From positions 124,001-188,000 of the forward strand of contig NZ_JVLH01000014.1 of assembly GCF_001070855.1 (NCBI RefSeq): DNA of 64,000 bases. Reading direction: 5' to 3'. Position 1 is the first letter of the stretch; each line of letters begins with the position of its first letter. The position numbers and the translations under genes are program-made. The notes under the pieces are model-generated. The model was not told where the DNA came from. It did not search any database and worked only from the letters and a program-made list of their open reading frames with translations. Below are positions 63,851-64,000 of this stretch, in pieces. The DNA comes from Trueperella pyogenes (GTDB lineage Bacteria > Actinomycetota > Actinomycetes > Actinomycetales > Actinomycetaceae).

Positions 63851-64000
63851 CTAGAGGGAATTTCGCCAGTCGGTCGAGTACGGATCTGGTGCTGAATCGG
63901 CGGCTTCCGCCGGACTTGCCGCTGGAGGCAGGGAAGAAGCGGGATCAGGGGACGGCGCATAGGGGTTGTACGGCTCCGAGGAGGTAGCAGGCGGGGGCGA
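63851..64000 (-). CDS. Paralogue array member, C-terminal end only (runs off window)
   Basis: The last 49 residues of a sixth array gene are visible at the right edge: SPPPATSSEPYNPYAPSPDP, then a Pro/Ala/Ser-rich tail with DPYSTDWRNSL and a TAG stop. The DPYSTDW end parallels NPFDSEW and NPFATEW of other members. The start is beyond 64000. The neighbouring gene begins nine bases after this stop codon. Confidence 0.7.
   Translation of the reverse strand, partial: SPPPATSSEPYNPYAPSPDPASSLPPAASPAEAADSAPDPYSTDWRNSL

Overview
The window looks like chromosome from an actinobacterium of the Actinomycetaceae (Actinomyces/Schaalia type). The evidence is a moderately high G+C content, frequent GTG starts, actinobacterial families (DUF3017, DUF501, a DivIC/FtsB-like protein beside enolase), an IdeR/DtxR-type iron box, a CarD-like domain inside Mfd, and a tRNA without an encoded CCA end. 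No phage module, CRISPR array or intact insertion sequence was recognised. The species is an inference.

Layout. 1-4,000: an iron-siderophore ABC importer (lipoprotein, two permeases, ATPase) on the minus strand behind a likely iron box. 4,100-17,100: NAD and central metabolism: glutamine-dependent NAD synthetase, a sirtuin, Pta-AckA, a dicarboxylate-type symporter, a double-domain phosphofructokinase, glucose-6-phosphate isomerase and a CDF metal exporter. 17,100-40,200: conserved housekeeping genes: exonuclease III, galactokinase, Pth, Mfd, a lipoprotein, enolase, a DivIC-like protein, DUF501, Ppx/GppA, an unusual tRNA, a Bax-inhibitor-1 family protein, FKBP, an AI-2E family protein, GreA, a hemolysin III family protein, a cis-prenyltransferase, a PfkB sugar kinase, exonuclease VII, IspH and YchF. 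Long perfect hairpins separate many of these units.

40,200-45,430 is an accessory and decayed stretch. It holds remnants of a HigB toxin, a TauE/SafE exporter, an ABC exporter broken by a homopolymer frameshift and an alpha/beta hydrolase, between unknown membrane proteins. 45,430-54,700 holds an EcsC-like protein and a glycan-use locus: sugar ABC importer plus GH2 glycosidase, a divergent LacI-family repressor with two identical 15-bp operators, and a secreted Asp-box propeller enzyme with a ricin-type lectin domain. 54,700-56,900 has two acetyltransferases, a DoxX-like protein and a drug/metabolite-transporter remnant.

56,900-64,000 (running off the right edge) is the most novel part. It is a minus-strand array of at least six related genes. 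The five complete or reconstructable ones encode a signal peptide, an ectodomain with two cysteines always 23 residues apart, one membrane span, a basic stop-transfer stretch and a disordered Pro/Ser tail. The tails carry NPF, NPY or NPW motifs, usually near the C-terminus. One member has a roughly 460-residue Gln/Pro-rich cytoplasmic tail. Another is split by a run of eight G residues, and losing one G would restore the membrane span and an NPFDSEW tail, which suggests a phase-variable switch or a sequencing error. The function of this family is not known to me.
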